From contig URQP01000001.1 in assembly GCA_900550025.1 (NCBI GenBank), positions 1-64,000 on the forward strand: a DNA stretch of 64,000 nucleotides. The letters run 5' to 3'. The notes beneath the pieces were generated by a model. The model saw only the letters and a list, made by a program, of their open reading frames with translations. It made no database searches and was not told where the DNA came from. Shown piece by piece: positions 19,434 through 27,690 of this stretch. The stretch's first letter is position 1. The number at the start of each line of letters is the position of its first letter. The translations under genes and the position numbers were made by a program. The stretch comes from an uncultured Porphyromonadaceae bacterium. GTDB lineage: Bacteria; Bacteroidota; Bacteroidia; Bacteroidales; Muribaculaceae.

Positions 19434-20563
19434 TTGTGTGCGCCGTCAGAAATAATGACATCGTAAATTTTTGGTTCGTGTCCGTATTTCTTGGCGAACT
19501 GTGTTTTTACTGTATCAATGAATTTGTCGTAAATGTCGTTTTTGACGAGGTTGATTGTGCAGCCACCGAATCCTCCGCCCATTATGCGTGAACCGGTAAC
19601 GCCGCAGCCTTTGGCAACGTCGTTGAGAAAATCGAGTTCTTCGCAACTCACTTCATAGTCGTGCGACAGTCCGTAATGGGTCTCATACATAAGTTTCCCG
19701 ACTGTTTCGTAATCGCCTCTTTCGAGGGCGTCGCAAACATCGAGTACACGGTGTTTCTCCCCGATGACGAACCGTGCCCGCCGGTAGTCCTCTTCCGATA
19801 TTTCCGTTTTGTGAGCGTCAAGGTCGTCCATTTCGGCATCGCGTAGCGTCTCTACCCCTAATAGGCGTGCCACACGCTCGCAAGATGCCCTTCGCTTGTT
19901 GTAAGGTGAATCGACCAGTTCGTGTTTTACCACGGAATCTACAAGTACCAGCTTGTAGCCTTCCGGGTCGAACGGGAAATATTCGAATTCCATCGAGCGG
20001 CAGTCGAGGCGCATCAGGTAGCCCTTTTTGCCGAAAATCGACGCAAATTGATCCATGATTCCACAATTCACGCCACAGTAATTATGCTCAGTGGATTGCC
20101 CGATTCGTGCCAGCTCGAATTTGTCGATTTTGTTTCCGTTGAACATATCGTTAAGCGCGTACGCGAAACAGGATTCCAAGGCGGCCGACGATGACAGTCC
20201 GGCTCCTAATGGAATGTCTCCTGCGAATACCGCGTCAAATCCTTTGACTGTCCCGCCACGCTTGATTATTTCACGGCATACGCCGAAGATATATCTCGCC
20301 CATTGGGCTTTTGGCAAATCGGATTCCTCCAGCCCGAATGACGCGGGCTCGCCCATATCGATGGAATATACTTTCACTTTGTCTGTCCCGTTTGCCGCGA
20401 TTTCTGCCATTATGCATTTGTCGATGGCTCCGGGAAAGACAAATCCTCCGTTGTAGTCTGTATGTTCGCCTATCAGATTGATTCTCCCCGCTGAGGCATA
20501 TAGCGTTCCGCTTTTTCCAAAATGTTGTCTGAATGCATCACGTATTTCTTTCTCTTTTTTCAT
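19427..20563 (-). CDS. galK: Galactokinase
   Basis: 378 aa from the ATG at 20563 (MKKEKEIRDAF); the longer frame lacks family sequence. GHMP-kinase motifs: GRINLIGEHTDYNGG near residue 30, GDIPLGAGLSSSAALE near 120 and GSRIMGGGFGGCTINLV near 325. Phosphorylates galactose at C1 with ATP. First gene of the galactose operon. Confidence 0.95.
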   Translation of the reverse strand: MKKEKEIRDAFRQHFGKSGTLYASAGRINLIGEHTDYNGGFVFPGAIDKCIMAEIAANGTDKVKVYSIDMGEPASFGLEESDLPKAQWARYIFGVCREIIKRGGTVKGFDAVFAGDIPLGAGLSSSAALESCFAYALNDMFNGNKIDKFELARIGQSTEHNYCGVNCGIMDQFASIFGKKGYLMRLDCRSMEFEYFPFDPEGYKLVLVDSVVKHELVDSPYNKRRASCERVARLLGVETLRDAEMDDLDAHKTEISEEDYRRARFVIGEKHRVLDVCDALERGDYETVGKLMYETHYGLSHDYEVSCEELDFLNDVAKGCGVTGSRIMGGGFGGCTINLVKNDIYDKFIDTVKTQFAKKYGHEPKIYDVIISDGAHKC

Positions 20564-20597
20564 AGTTGTGTCAGGTGTATGGTTTATGTGATTATTG

Positions 20598-20605
20598 CAA
20601 AGATA
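20598..20605 (-). promoter_or_regulatory. Possible -7 element of the galactose operon
   Basis: TATCTTTG on the minus strand, about 35 nt before the galK start. No matching -33 TTG is visible. Confidence 0.45.
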
Positions 20606-20651
20606 ATACAAAAAAATGATATGTGGATAAATATGCCGTTTACTTTCTATA

Positions 20652-20735
20652 TCTTTTCATAAGATACGCTGCATCTCTGCATAACAATTTCAAACAAGTT
20701 TGATTGTTCTGCCATCGATTTGCTGTATCTTTGTC
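20652..20735 (+). repeat. 84-bp dispersed promoter module, copy 2 (DUF362 gene)
   Basis: About 90% identical to the minus strand of 11596-11679, including the TCAAAC-AA-GTTTGA palindrome, the -33 and the -7. The two copies are 9 kb apart and inverted relative to each other. Confidence 0.85.
20704..20733 (+). promoter_or_regulatory. Promoter of the DUF362 gene
   Basis: TTG (20704-20706), 19 nt, TATCTTTG (20726-20733); the ATG follows 28 nt later. Identical spacing to the trmD promoter. Confidence 0.7.
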
Positions 20736-20761
20736 ATTGGATAATTAAATCGGACGGAATT

Positions 20762-21910
20762 ATGGGAGAATTTGAGAAGAAAGAAAGTGTGAAAGTTTTT
20801 TTTACGGATTTCCGTTGCAAGCCGGATGAGGGGCCTGTGGATAAGTTGAAACGGTTGATGAAGGCTGCCGGGCTTGACGGCGTGGACATGGACGGCAAGT
20901 TCGTCGCTATCAAGATGCATTTCGGGGAACTTGGCAATATGGCTTATTTGCGCCCGAATTATGCGAAGGCGGTTGCGGATTTCGTAGGAAAATGTGGAGG
21001 GAAACCGTTCCTGACGGATTGCAATACCCTCTATCCGGGAAGCCGTAAAAACGCTATAGAGCATTTGTATTGCGCTTGGGAGAACGGTTTCACGCCATTG
21101 TCGGCCGGATGCCCGGTGATTATCGGTGACGGTTTGAAAGGAACTGACGACGTTTCCGTGCCTGTTGCCGGTGGTGAGTATGTGAAGGAGGCGAAAATAG
21201 GCCGTGCGGTGATGGATGCCGATATATTCATATCGCTTACGCATTTCAAAGGGCATGAGATGACAGGTTTTGGCGGCGCAATCAAGAACATAGGCATGGG
21301 ATGCGGCTCGCGTGCCGGGAAAAAAGACCAGCATTGCAATGGCAAGGCAATTATCGACGAGAATGCTTGCCGTGGTTGCAGGCAGTGTATGAAAGAGTGT
21401 GCTAATGACGGTCTTGTCTTTGACGGGGAACGCCGCAAGATGACTGTGAATCAAGATAATTGCGTGGGATGTGGAAGATGTATCGGCGCATGCAATTTCG
21501 ACGCGATAGATTTTGCCCAAGATGCAGCCGTGAAAGAGTTGAATTGCCGTATGGCGGAATATGCCAAGGCTGTGGTTGACGGCCGTCCTAATTTCCACAT
21601 ATCGCTGGTGTGCGACGTGTCGCCTACGTGTGATTGCCATGCGGGCAACGACGCTCCTATTATTGCTGATGTGGGGATGTTCGCTTCGTTCGACCCGTTG
21701 GCTCTGGATCAGGCGTGTGTGGATGCTTGTCTGAAGCAGGCTCCGTTGCCCGGCAGTCAGTTGGCCGACGAGATGGAAAATCCGCATTTCTGTGACCGTC
21801 ACGACCATTTCGACAATACGAATCCCAACGCCGAGTATAAGACGTGTCTTGAGCATGCCGAGAAAATAGGGCTTGGCAGCAGGAAATACGAATTGGTCCG
21901 TGTGAAATGA
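20762..21910 (+). CDS. DUF362 protein with two [4Fe-4S] ferredoxin motifs
   Basis: 382 aa from the ATG at 20762, downstream of GGACGGAA. The N-terminal DUF362 domain contains IKMHFGELGN and FISLTHFKGHEMTGFGGAIKN. Near residues 205-250 two ferredoxin clusters follow (CRGCRQCMKEC and CVGCGRCIGAC), each Cx2Cx2Cx3C. The C-terminal part resumes DUF362 sequence (DCHAGNDAPI, DPLALDQACVDAC). Function is unknown beyond electron transfer; it is next to a NfnAB-like flavoenzyme, which may be its redox partner (inference). Own promoter, and a hairpin after the stop. Confidence 0.88.
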   Translation: MGEFEKKESVKVFFTDFRCKPDEGPVDKLKRLMKAAGLDGVDMDGKFVAIKMHFGELGNMAYLRPNYAKAVADFVGKCGGKPFLTDCNTLYPGSRKNAIEHLYCAWENGFTPLSAGCPVIIGDGLKGTDDVSVPVAGGEYVKEAKIGRAVMDADIFISLTHFKGHEMTGFGGAIKNIGMGCGSRAGKKDQHCNGKAIIDENACRGCRQCMKECANDGLVFDGERRKMTVNQDNCVGCGRCIGACNFDAIDFAQDAAVKELNCRMAEYAKAVVDGRPNFHISLVCDVSPTCDCHAGNDAPIIADVGMFASFDPLALDQACVDACLKQAPLPGSQLADEMENPHFCDRHDHFDNTNPNAEYKTCLEHAEKIGLGSRKYELVRVK

Positions 21911-21932
21911 TTCGGGATTGTTTTTTGAATCT

Positions 21933-22022
21933 CATTAAAATAGCCGGTGTTTCGCAACAGCGGCTATTATAAATCTACAATCTATAAAAACATATATATT
22001 TCGAAAAAAGCGGTTAATAATA
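21933..22022 (-). ncRNA. Candidate small RNA, about 90 nt
   Basis: A good promoter on the minus strand (TTG 22057-22055, 19 nt, TATATTTG 22035-22028) points into a region without a gene. About 55 nt after the expected start, a GC-rich stem (21967-21940) is followed on the minus strand by TTTT, as in an intrinsic terminator. The transcript would have an AU-rich, largely unpaired 5' part and a 3' hairpin, the usual layout of a base-pairing sRNA. Transcription has not been shown. Confidence 0.4.
21940..21967. terminator. Hairpin terminator between the DUF362 gene and the candidate sRNA
   Basis: ATAGCCG (21940-21946) pairs with CGGCTAT (21961-21967), and TGTT with AACA inside, around a TCGC loop; one G-G mismatch. 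T-rich tract is better on the minus side. Confidence 0.6.
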
Positions 22023-22027
22023 TGCCC

Positions 22028-22057
22028 CAAATATAGGAAACTTTTTTGAAATAGCAA
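22028..22057 (-). promoter_or_regulatory. Orphan minus-strand promoter
   Basis: TTG (22057-22055), 19 nt, TATATTTG (22035-22028). No protein gene lies downstream on this strand before the hairpin. Confidence 0.5.
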
Positions 22058-22196
22058 AACTTTTTTAAGAAAAAAATTAAGCAACAAATTCCGGGCGAAT
22101 GCAATTTTGCGTAAAAAATAAGCTGTTTGTCTATGATTTTTGCAAGAAATGAAAGGATGGTATGTTGCTGCTCCGGTTTTGTGTTGCGCATGGAAA

Positions 22197-22228
22197 TTGC
22201 AGTGTGTCGGAAATAATCCGTATATTTG
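22197..22228 (+). promoter_or_regulatory. Promoter of the NfnAB-cupin operon
   Basis: TTG (22197-22199), 21 nt, TATATTTG (22221-22228), ATG 40 nt further on. Confidence 0.6.
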
Positions 22229-22268
22229 CATAATATAGGATGTGTTTTGTCTTATTATTGTAATCAGG

Positions 22269-23063
22269 ATGAATAAAATAATCTATAAACGTCATTTTTC
22301 GGAAAATGTAGTGGAGCTGGTGGTTGAGGCTCCGCTTATTGCCCGCTCGAGGAGGGCAGGCCATTTCGTGATAGTACGTGCTGATGAGCATAGTGAACGT
22401 ATTCCTTTGACGATAGCCGATGCGGATACGGAAAAAGGGACAATTACCCTTGTCGTGCAATCTGTGGGTAAATCTACCCATAAGATTTGCGGGAAAGAGC
22501 CGGGCGACTATCTGCACGATGTGGTGGGGCCGTTAGGGCAGGCTACCCATGTGGAAAAAGTCGGTACAGTGCTGTGTTGCGGCGGCGGTGTCGGTGTCGC
22601 TCCTCTATTGCCTATAATCAGGGCGATGAAGGCTGCCGGCAACAGGGTGGTGAGTGTGCTTGCCGGACGCACTAAGGATTTGATTATCCTCGAAGAGCAG
22701 GTCAGGGAAGCCAGCGATGAGGTCGTAATTATGACCGACGACGGTTCGTACGGGAAGAAAGGGCTTGTAACCAATGGTGTGGAGGATGTGATTAACCGTG
22801 AGAAGGTCGATTTGGTTGTCACTATCGGGCCGGCGGTGATGATGAAGTTCGTTGCTTTGCTTACTGAAAAGTATGATATACCTACAATGTGTTCGCTCAA
22901 CACGATTATGGTTGACGGTACCGGTATGTGCGGGGCTTGCCGTGTGACTGTCGGAGGAAAGACAAAGTTCGTATGCATTGACGGGCCCGAATTCGATGCC
23001 CACGAGGTGGACTTCGATGAAATGATAATGAGGCTTCATTCTTATGACAATGATAATAAATAG
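22269..23063 (+). CDS. NfnA/SudB-like FAD/NAD-binding and [2Fe-2S] subunit
   Basis: 264 aa from MNKIIYKRHFS. Ferredoxin-reductase fold: FAD-binding RSRRAGHFVIVR and PLTIADAD, NAD-binding GGGVGVAPLLPIIRAM near residue 100, and a C-terminal [2Fe-2S] cluster site (CGACRVTVGG...C) near 220-235. This is the small subunit of NADH-dependent ferredoxin:NADP oxidoreductase (NfnAB) or of sulfide dehydrogenase SudAB; sequence alone does not separate them. Paired with the next gene 9 bp downstream. Likely cytoplasmic, balancing ferredoxin, NADH and NADPH. Confidence 0.85.
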   Translation: MNKIIYKRHFSENVVELVVEAPLIARSRRAGHFVIVRADEHSERIPLTIADADTEKGTITLVVQSVGKSTHKICGKEPGDYLHDVVGPLGQATHVEKVGTVLCCGGGVGVAPLLPIIRAMKAAGNRVVSVLAGRTKDLIILEEQVREASDEVVIMTDDGSYGKKGLVTNGVEDVINREKVDLVVTIGPAVMMKFVALLTEKYDIPTMCSLNTIMVDGTGMCGACRVTVGGKTKFVCIDGPEFDAHEVDFDEMIMRLHSYDNDNK

Positions 23064-23072
23064 AAAGCGGTT

Positions 23073-24554
23073 ATGGACGAAAAAGATATAAGGAAACAGC
23101 ATCGCGATGAGGCGTGGCGCAAAGAATTGAGAAATTCGAAAACTGCTAAGGAGCGTATGTCGGTGCAGAGGGTGCAGATGCCTGAGTTGGCACCGGAATA
23201 TAGGGTGAAGTGTAACGAGGAAGTCAATCAGGGACTGACTGTTGAAATGGCAGTCGGAGAAGCTTCGCGTTGCTTGGATTGCCCCGACCCGCAATGTGTG
23301 ACCGGTTGCCCGGTAGGTATCGAGATTCCTACTTTCATTAAAAATATAGAACGGCGTGATTTCCACGCCGCTGCCATGACCCTTAAAGCGACAAGCGCGC
23401 TTCCTGCTGTTTGTGGCCGTGTATGCCCGCAGGAAAAACAGTGCGAAAGCAAGTGCATATATCATGCTAAATTGAAAAAACAGGCGGTTGCCATCGGTTA
23501 TCTCGAACGTTTCGCGGCCGATTACGACCGCGACCACGGCACGCAGTCTGCTGCGGAAAAGCCAATGTATAACGGTGTCAGAATCGCTGTGGCCGGTAGC
23601 GGGCCTGCCGGGCTTGCGTTTGCCGGAGATATGGCTAAATATGGTTATGATGTGACTGTTTTCGAGGCGTTGCATGAGATAGGTGGAGTGCTGAAGTATG
23701 GCATACCGGAATTCCGTTTGCCGAACAGGATTGTAGATGCGGAAATCGACGGTTTGCGCGCGATGGGTGTGAAGTTCGAGCCTAATTGTATAATAGGCAA
23801 GACTTTGAGCTATGACGATTTGCACCAGATGGGTTTCAAGGGGCTGTTTGTGGCTTCCGGTGCCGGATTGCCGAGGTTTATGAACATACCGGGCGAGAAT
23901 CTGATAGGGGTGATGTCGAGCAATGAATACCTTACACGTATCAATCTGATGGGTGCGGCTCATCCGGAAGATGATACTCCTGTGCTTCACGGCAAGAATG
24001 TGGCGGTCATAGGTGGTGGGAACACTGCTATGGACTCCGTGCGCACGGCGCGGCGTATGGGGGCTTCGAACGTGATGCTCGTATATCGCCGTTCGGAGGA
24101 GGAAATGCCGGCACGGGCGGAAGAAGTGAAGCACGCCAAGGAGGAGGGCGTACATTTTATGACGTTGCATAATCCGGTTGAGTATCTCGGCGATGAAAAG
24201 GGACATGTATGCACGATGCGTGTGCAGCGCATGCAGCTTGGCGAGCCCGACGAAAGCGGACGGCGTTCGCCTGTGCCTGTCGAAGGCGCGGTAGAGGATG
24301 TACCGGTAGATATGGTGATTGTCAGTGTCGGCGTTTCGCCAAATCCGCTTATACCGCACGCCATTCCTCAATTGGAAATGAGCCGCCGCGGGACGATTGT
24401 CGTCGACGAGGCCACTATGCGCTCGTCGCTTCCCGACATTTACGCCGGAGGCGACATAGTGCGCGGCGGTGCCACCGTGATACTTGCCATGGGCGACGGC
24501 CGGCGTGCGGCTGCTGCCATGCATGAAGCGTTGTCACATAAAAATGATATGTAA
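23073..24554 (+). CDS. gltA: NfnB/GltA-like NADPH-dependent flavoprotein subunit
   Basis: 493 aa, the length of homotetrameric GltA/NfnB. N-terminal iron-sulfur cysteines (CLDCPDPQCVTGCPVG and CGRVCPQEKQCESKC), FAD loop VAGSGPAGLAFAGDMA near residue 175, NADPH loop VIGGGNTAMDSVRTARRMG near 310, and IYAGGDIVRGG near the C-terminus. Partner of the preceding gene in electron-bifurcating transhydrogenation, or the small-subunit type of glutamate synthase; the NfnA-like neighbour favours the former. Its stop TAA overlaps the next start ATG by one base. Confidence 0.88.
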   Translation: MDEKDIRKQHRDEAWRKELRNSKTAKERMSVQRVQMPELAPEYRVKCNEEVNQGLTVEMAVGEASRCLDCPDPQCVTGCPVGIEIPTFIKNIERRDFHAAAMTLKATSALPAVCGRVCPQEKQCESKCIYHAKLKKQAVAIGYLERFAADYDRDHGTQSAAEKPMYNGVRIAVAGSGPAGLAFAGDMAKYGYDVTVFEALHEIGGVLKYGIPEFRLPNRIVDAEIDGLRAMGVKFEPNCIIGKTLSYDDLHQMGFKGLFVASGAGLPRFMNIPGENLIGVMSSNEYLTRINLMGAAHPEDDTPVLHGKNVAVIGGGNTAMDSVRTARRMGASNVMLVYRRSEEEMPARAEEVKHAKEEGVHFMTLHNPVEYLGDEKGHVCTMRVQRMQLGEPDESGRRSPVPVEGAVEDVPVDMVIVSVGVSPNPLIPHAIPQLEMSRRGTIVVDEATMRSSLPDIYAGGDIVRGGATVILAMGDGRRAAAAMHEALSHKNDM

Positions 24555-24961
24555 TGGGATTTGATGATGTAAGGTTAATCGATTTGCCCAAAATCTGCGA
24601 CCCGCGCGGCAATTTGTCTGTTTTGGAGAATGGCGGGGTATTGCCGTTCAAGCTGGAGCGTACGTATTGGATATATGATGTGCCCGGCGGAAAACAGCGT
24701 TTTGGGCATGCGTTCCGCCGTCAGGAAGAGATTATCATATCCCTTTCGGGAAGTTTTGACGTTGTCTTGAATGACGGTAAGGAGGAACGCCGGTATCATT
24801 TGTCCCGTTCGTATTATGGGCTGTTTGTCCCTAATATGATGTGGCGTGTACTCGATAATTTCTCCACGAATGCGGTGACGCTTGTACTGTCGTCGGCTCC
24901 TTACGACCCGGCAGATTATATAGAGGATTTTGAAGAATTCAAAAAAGCGGTTGGAAAATGA
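24554..24961 (+). CDS. FdtA/WxcM-like cupin, first of a tandem pair, lacking the second active-site His
   Basis: 135-aa single cupin of the sugar 3,4-ketoisomerase family (PRGNLSVLENG, IYDVPGG, LSGSFDVVLNDG, GLFVPNMMWRVLDNFS). Family enzymes turn dTDP-4-keto-6-deoxyglucose into the 3-keto isomer, using a His-x-His pair; here the motif reads RFGHAFRRQ, so the second His is Phe. Catalysis may be lost or need the neighbour as partner. Overlaps NfnB by 1 bp and the next cupin by 4 bp (ATGA). Confidence 0.85.
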   Translation: MGFDDVRLIDLPKICDPRGNLSVLENGGVLPFKLERTYWIYDVPGGKQRFGHAFRRQEEIIISLSGSFDVVLNDGKEERRYHLSRSYYGLFVPNMMWRVLDNFSTNAVTLVLSSAPYDPADYIEDFEEFKKAVGK

Positions 24962-25401
24962 AAGGAGATACCCATGAATCATCATCTGTAAATGATTGCA
25001 GGCTTATAACTCTTGACAAGCACCATCATGAGAACGGCAATCTGTCGGTGGTGGAGAACGGCAGGCAATTGCCCTACGATGTCAACAGGGTGTATTATCT
25101 GTACGACGTGCCGGGCGGGGTTGAGCGTGGCGGGCATTCCCATCGTCATTGCCACGAATTCATACTTGCCGTGAGCGGCAGTTTCGACATAGAGATTGAC
25201 GACGGGCGGGAAAAGCGTAAAGTGTCGTTGAACCGCTCGAATTGCGGGCTTCATGTCGTGCCGGGCATCTGGCGTGTACTTAATAATTTTTCTTCCGGGT
25301 CGGTATGCCTTGTGTTGGCTTCCGATTGCTATGACGAGGCCGATTACGTCAGGGACTACGACGAGTTTAAACAACTTACAGCAAATAAATCCGCAAAATG
25401 A
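24958..25401 (+). CDS. FdtA-like sugar 3,4-ketoisomerase cupin, second of the pair
   Basis: 147 aa, clearly homologous to the previous protein (GNLSVVENGRQLPY, LYDVPGG, SGSFDIEIDDGRE, WRVLNNFSSGSVCLVLAS). It keeps the complete RGGHSHRHCHE motif with His-x-His, so it is the probable catalytic copy. Expected reaction: isomerisation of a dTDP-4-keto-6-deoxyhexose to its 3-keto form, feeding the following aminotransferase. Start and stop overlap both neighbours by 4 bp, indicating translational coupling. Confidence 0.88.
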   Translation: MKGDTHESSSVNDCRLITLDKHHHENGNLSVVENGRQLPYDVNRVYYLYDVPGGVERGGHSHRHCHEFILAVSGSFDIEIDDGREKRKVSLNRSNCGLHVVPGIWRVLNNFSSGSVCLVLASDCYDEADYVRDYDEFKQLTANKSAK

Positions 25402-26516
25402 AGAAATATCCTTTTTTGTCGTTGAAAACGAACAATCTGCCTTATATCGGCGAGATCAAAGATGCTGTAAGCAAAGTGGTAGAATCAGGGTGGTTCTTGA
25501 ACGGGGAGAATGTAAAATGTTTCGAGAGCGAAATCGCCGCGTTATGTCGTACCCGGTATGCTGTGGCGTGCAGCAACGGACTGGACGCTTTGCGGCTGAT
25601 TTTCCGTGCATATATCGATTTGGGATTGATGGGAGAGGGGGATGAGGTGATTGTCCCGGCAAATACGTATATAGCTTCTGTCCTTGCGGTGACTGACAAC
25701 AGGCTGAGACCGGTTTTTGTGGAGCCGTCGGAAGTGACATTGAATCTTGATATTGAAAAAGTTGAAAAAGCAATCACCAAGCGTACAAAAGCCATAATGG
25801 TCGTTCATCTTTACGGCGCGGCCTGCTGGTCGCCTGAAATCAACCGTCTTGCATCTGAATACGGATTGAAGATTGTCGAGGATAATGCTCAGGCGATAGG
25901 GGCGGTATCTCGTTTTGACGGGCTGGCCGGAACTTGCGTTACCGGCGGGTTGGGCGACGCGGCAGGATTGAGCTTTTATCCTACTAAGAATCTCGGGGCA
26001 TTGGGCGACGCCGGGGCTGTGACTACCAACGATGCCGGATTGGCCGGTGCAGTCAGGGCTTTGGCCAATTACGGCTCGGACCGTCGTTATCATAATATAT
26101 ATAAGGGATTGAACTGCCGTATGGATGAAATACAGGCAGCTGTGTTGAGAGTTAAATTACAGCATCTTCAGGAGATTACCGCAGCCCGGCGGGAAAGAGC
26201 CGCTGTTTATGACTCTTGCATAACTAATCCGTTGGTGAAAAAGCCATTTTTTGACGAGGGGGCTGTGTGGCACCAATATGTTGTGCGTGTCTCCGGGCGC
26301 GACCGGTTCAGACAGTATCTGCTCGACAACGGTGTGGAAACTGACGTGCATTATGCTGTCCCTCCTCATTTGCAGCCGTGCTACCGTGAATATGCGGGAT
26401 TGGGATTGCCGGTGACGGAACGTATTGCCGGTGAGGTGACGAGTTTGCCGGTAACCGAAGGCACGACTGTCGACGATGTTCGTGAAATCTCGTTGATTAT
26501 CAATGCTTTCAGATGA
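25398..26516 (+). CDS. DegT/DnrJ/EryC1 sugar aminotransferase, FdtB-like
   Basis: 372 aa. PLP-dependent sugar aminotransferase: VACSNGLDALRLIFRA binds the cofactor, VVHLYGAACW and IVEDNAQAIGA carry the ring-stacking and Asp residues, and SFYPTKNLGALGDAGA holds the PLP lysine at residue 197. Context with FdtA-like cupins makes a 3-amino-3,6-dideoxyhexose product likely, for a surface glycan. No dTDP-sugar synthesis genes (rmlA/rmlB) lie in the window, so the substrate must be made elsewhere. Last of five overlapping or closely spaced genes. Confidence 0.9.
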   Translation: MKKYPFLSLKTNNLPYIGEIKDAVSKVVESGWFLNGENVKCFESEIAALCRTRYAVACSNGLDALRLIFRAYIDLGLMGEGDEVIVPANTYIASVLAVTDNRLRPVFVEPSEVTLNLDIEKVEKAITKRTKAIMVVHLYGAACWSPEINRLASEYGLKIVEDNAQAIGAVSRFDGLAGTCVTGGLGDAAGLSFYPTKNLGALGDAGAVTTNDAGLAGAVRALANYGSDRRYHNIYKGLNCRMDEIQAAVLRVKLQHLQEITAARRERAAVYDSCITNPLVKKPFFDEGAVWHQYVVRVSGRDRFRQYLLDNGVETDVHYAVPPHLQPCYREYAGLGLPVTERIAGEVTSLPVTEGTTVDDVREISLIINAFR

Positions 26517-26574
26517 GATGTCCTGAATGATATAAAAAATAAGCATAAAAATCGCAACATATCTGAAAATAAGC

Positions 26575-26582
26575 TATCTTTG
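26575..26582 (+). promoter_or_regulatory. Possible -7 element for the YitT gene
   Basis: TATCTTTG lies 18 nt before the ATG at 26601. It covers the TTG at 26580, arguing against that as a start codon. No good -33. Confidence 0.4.
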
Positions 26583-26600
26583 CCTAAACAAAATGCGAGT

Positions 26601-27545
26601 ATGCAAATTCCGAAAATACCGAAGATAAATGTATGGCATCTAGCCAAAGATTGCACAATGATTCTGCTGGGTCTTGTGCTGTATTCCGTAGGTTTTTGTG
26701 GTTTCATTCTGCCTAAAGGTGTGATTATGGGTGGTTTGGCCGGTGTGGCATCTTTAATCTACTTCCAGACGAGCATTCCGGTGGCCATTTCGTTCTATGC
26801 GCTCAACATTGCGCTGCTCGCCATTGCCTGCCGTGTCGTAGGCTGGCAGTTTGTGTTGAAAACCATTTTCGGGGCAACGTTTCTGAGCGTGTTCATCGGA
26901 ATTGCCCAGCCGTTCTTCGAGGCGTATCCGATAGCTTTGCCCGAGACGTTCCTCGACTGTATCATCGGAGCTGTGCTTTGCGGTACGGGCGTAGGTCTGG
27001 CATTCACCCACAACGGAAGCACCGGAGGAACCGACATCGTTGCGGCAATGGTGTCGAAATACCGCCAGATTTCCGTAGGGCGTATGATTCTCTATGTCGA
27101 TTTGATTATCATATCCTCCTCCTATATCATGTATCAGGACCTTGACCGGGTGATTTACGGTTACGTGGTTCTTGTGTTCCAGTCGTTTATGACCGACCAA
27201 GTAATCAACAACAACCGTCAGGCCGTGCAGTTCACGATTTTCTCGAAGAAATGGGATGAGATTGCTACGGTTGTCAACCGGGAGCTTCACCGCGGGTGCA
27301 CAATCATCGACGGCACTGGATGGTACACGCGCCGCGAGGTGAAGATGTTGATAATATTCTGCCGCAAGAACGAGGCGTTGTTCATCTACCGCCTGATAAA
27401 GGCGTTGGACGTGCATGCATTCATATCGCAGGCCAACGTCAACACCATCTATGGCGAAGGTTTCGACGAAATGAAAGTGAAGGCGCGCCGCCGTCTCGAC
27501 AAGGATCACGCCGACGACGCTCCCATCCCTCAGTCCCCCGAATAA
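26601..27545 (+). CDS. YitT family membrane protein
   Basis: 314 aa. Five to six hydrophobic segments (MILLGLVLYSVGFCGFILP; VAISFYALNIALLAIACRVV; TFLDCIIGAVLCGTGVGLAF; MILYVDLIIISSSYIM) followed by a soluble C-terminal DUF2179 domain (VQFTIFSKKWDEIATVVN, RGCTIIDGTGWYTRREVKMLIIFCRK). The GLAGVASLI and GSTGGTDIVA motifs are typical of YitT. Transport substrate unknown. Convergent with the broken TonB receptor; I see no clear terminator in the 145 bp between. Confidence 0.88.
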   Translation: MQIPKIPKINVWHLAKDCTMILLGLVLYSVGFCGFILPKGVIMGGLAGVASLIYFQTSIPVAISFYALNIALLAIACRVVGWQFVLKTIFGATFLSVFIGIAQPFFEAYPIALPETFLDCIIGAVLCGTGVGLAFTHNGSTGGTDIVAAMVSKYRQISVGRMILYVDLIIISSSYIMYQDLDRVIYGYVVLVFQSFMTDQVINNNRQAVQFTIFSKKWDEIATVVNRELHRGCTIIDGTGWYTRREVKMLIIFCRKNEALFIYRLIKALDVHAFISQANVNTIYGEGFDEMKVKARRRLDKDHADDAPIPQSPE

Positions 27546-27690
27546 AACCACTTTTCATAAAGCGGCTTCCTCTCCACAATGCGGCATTGTGTGTTGGGGT
27601 GGATATTGCATTCCGGTTGCCCTGCCACTGGCTTTATTCTTATATGCAATTCCATAAAGATTGCTGTATCCGTTTCATACTCATATTGGT

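Larger units (their letters stand above)
21911..22268. other. Intergenic region with a candidate small RNA
   Basis: 358 bp of AT-rich DNA between the DUF362 gene and the NfnAB operon. It contains the hairpin at 21940-21967, a minus-strand promoter at 22028-22057 and the operon promoter at 22197-22228. Small frames on the minus strand look non-coding. Confidence 0.6.

Noticed and set aside
20690-21856. 388-aa frame antisense to the DUF362 gene
   Set aside because: Overlaps a ferredoxin-motif protein on the other strand and lacks any domain.
21935-22231. 98-aa frame in the DUF362-NfnA gap
   Set aside because: AT-rich, low complexity (runs of Phe, Leu, Lys), overlaps promoters on both strands; better explained as regulatory DNA.
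22605-24524. 639-aa open frame antisense to the NfnA/NfnB genes
   Set aside because: His/Arg-rich shadow sequence without a start context or domain, opposite genes with clear cofactor motifs.
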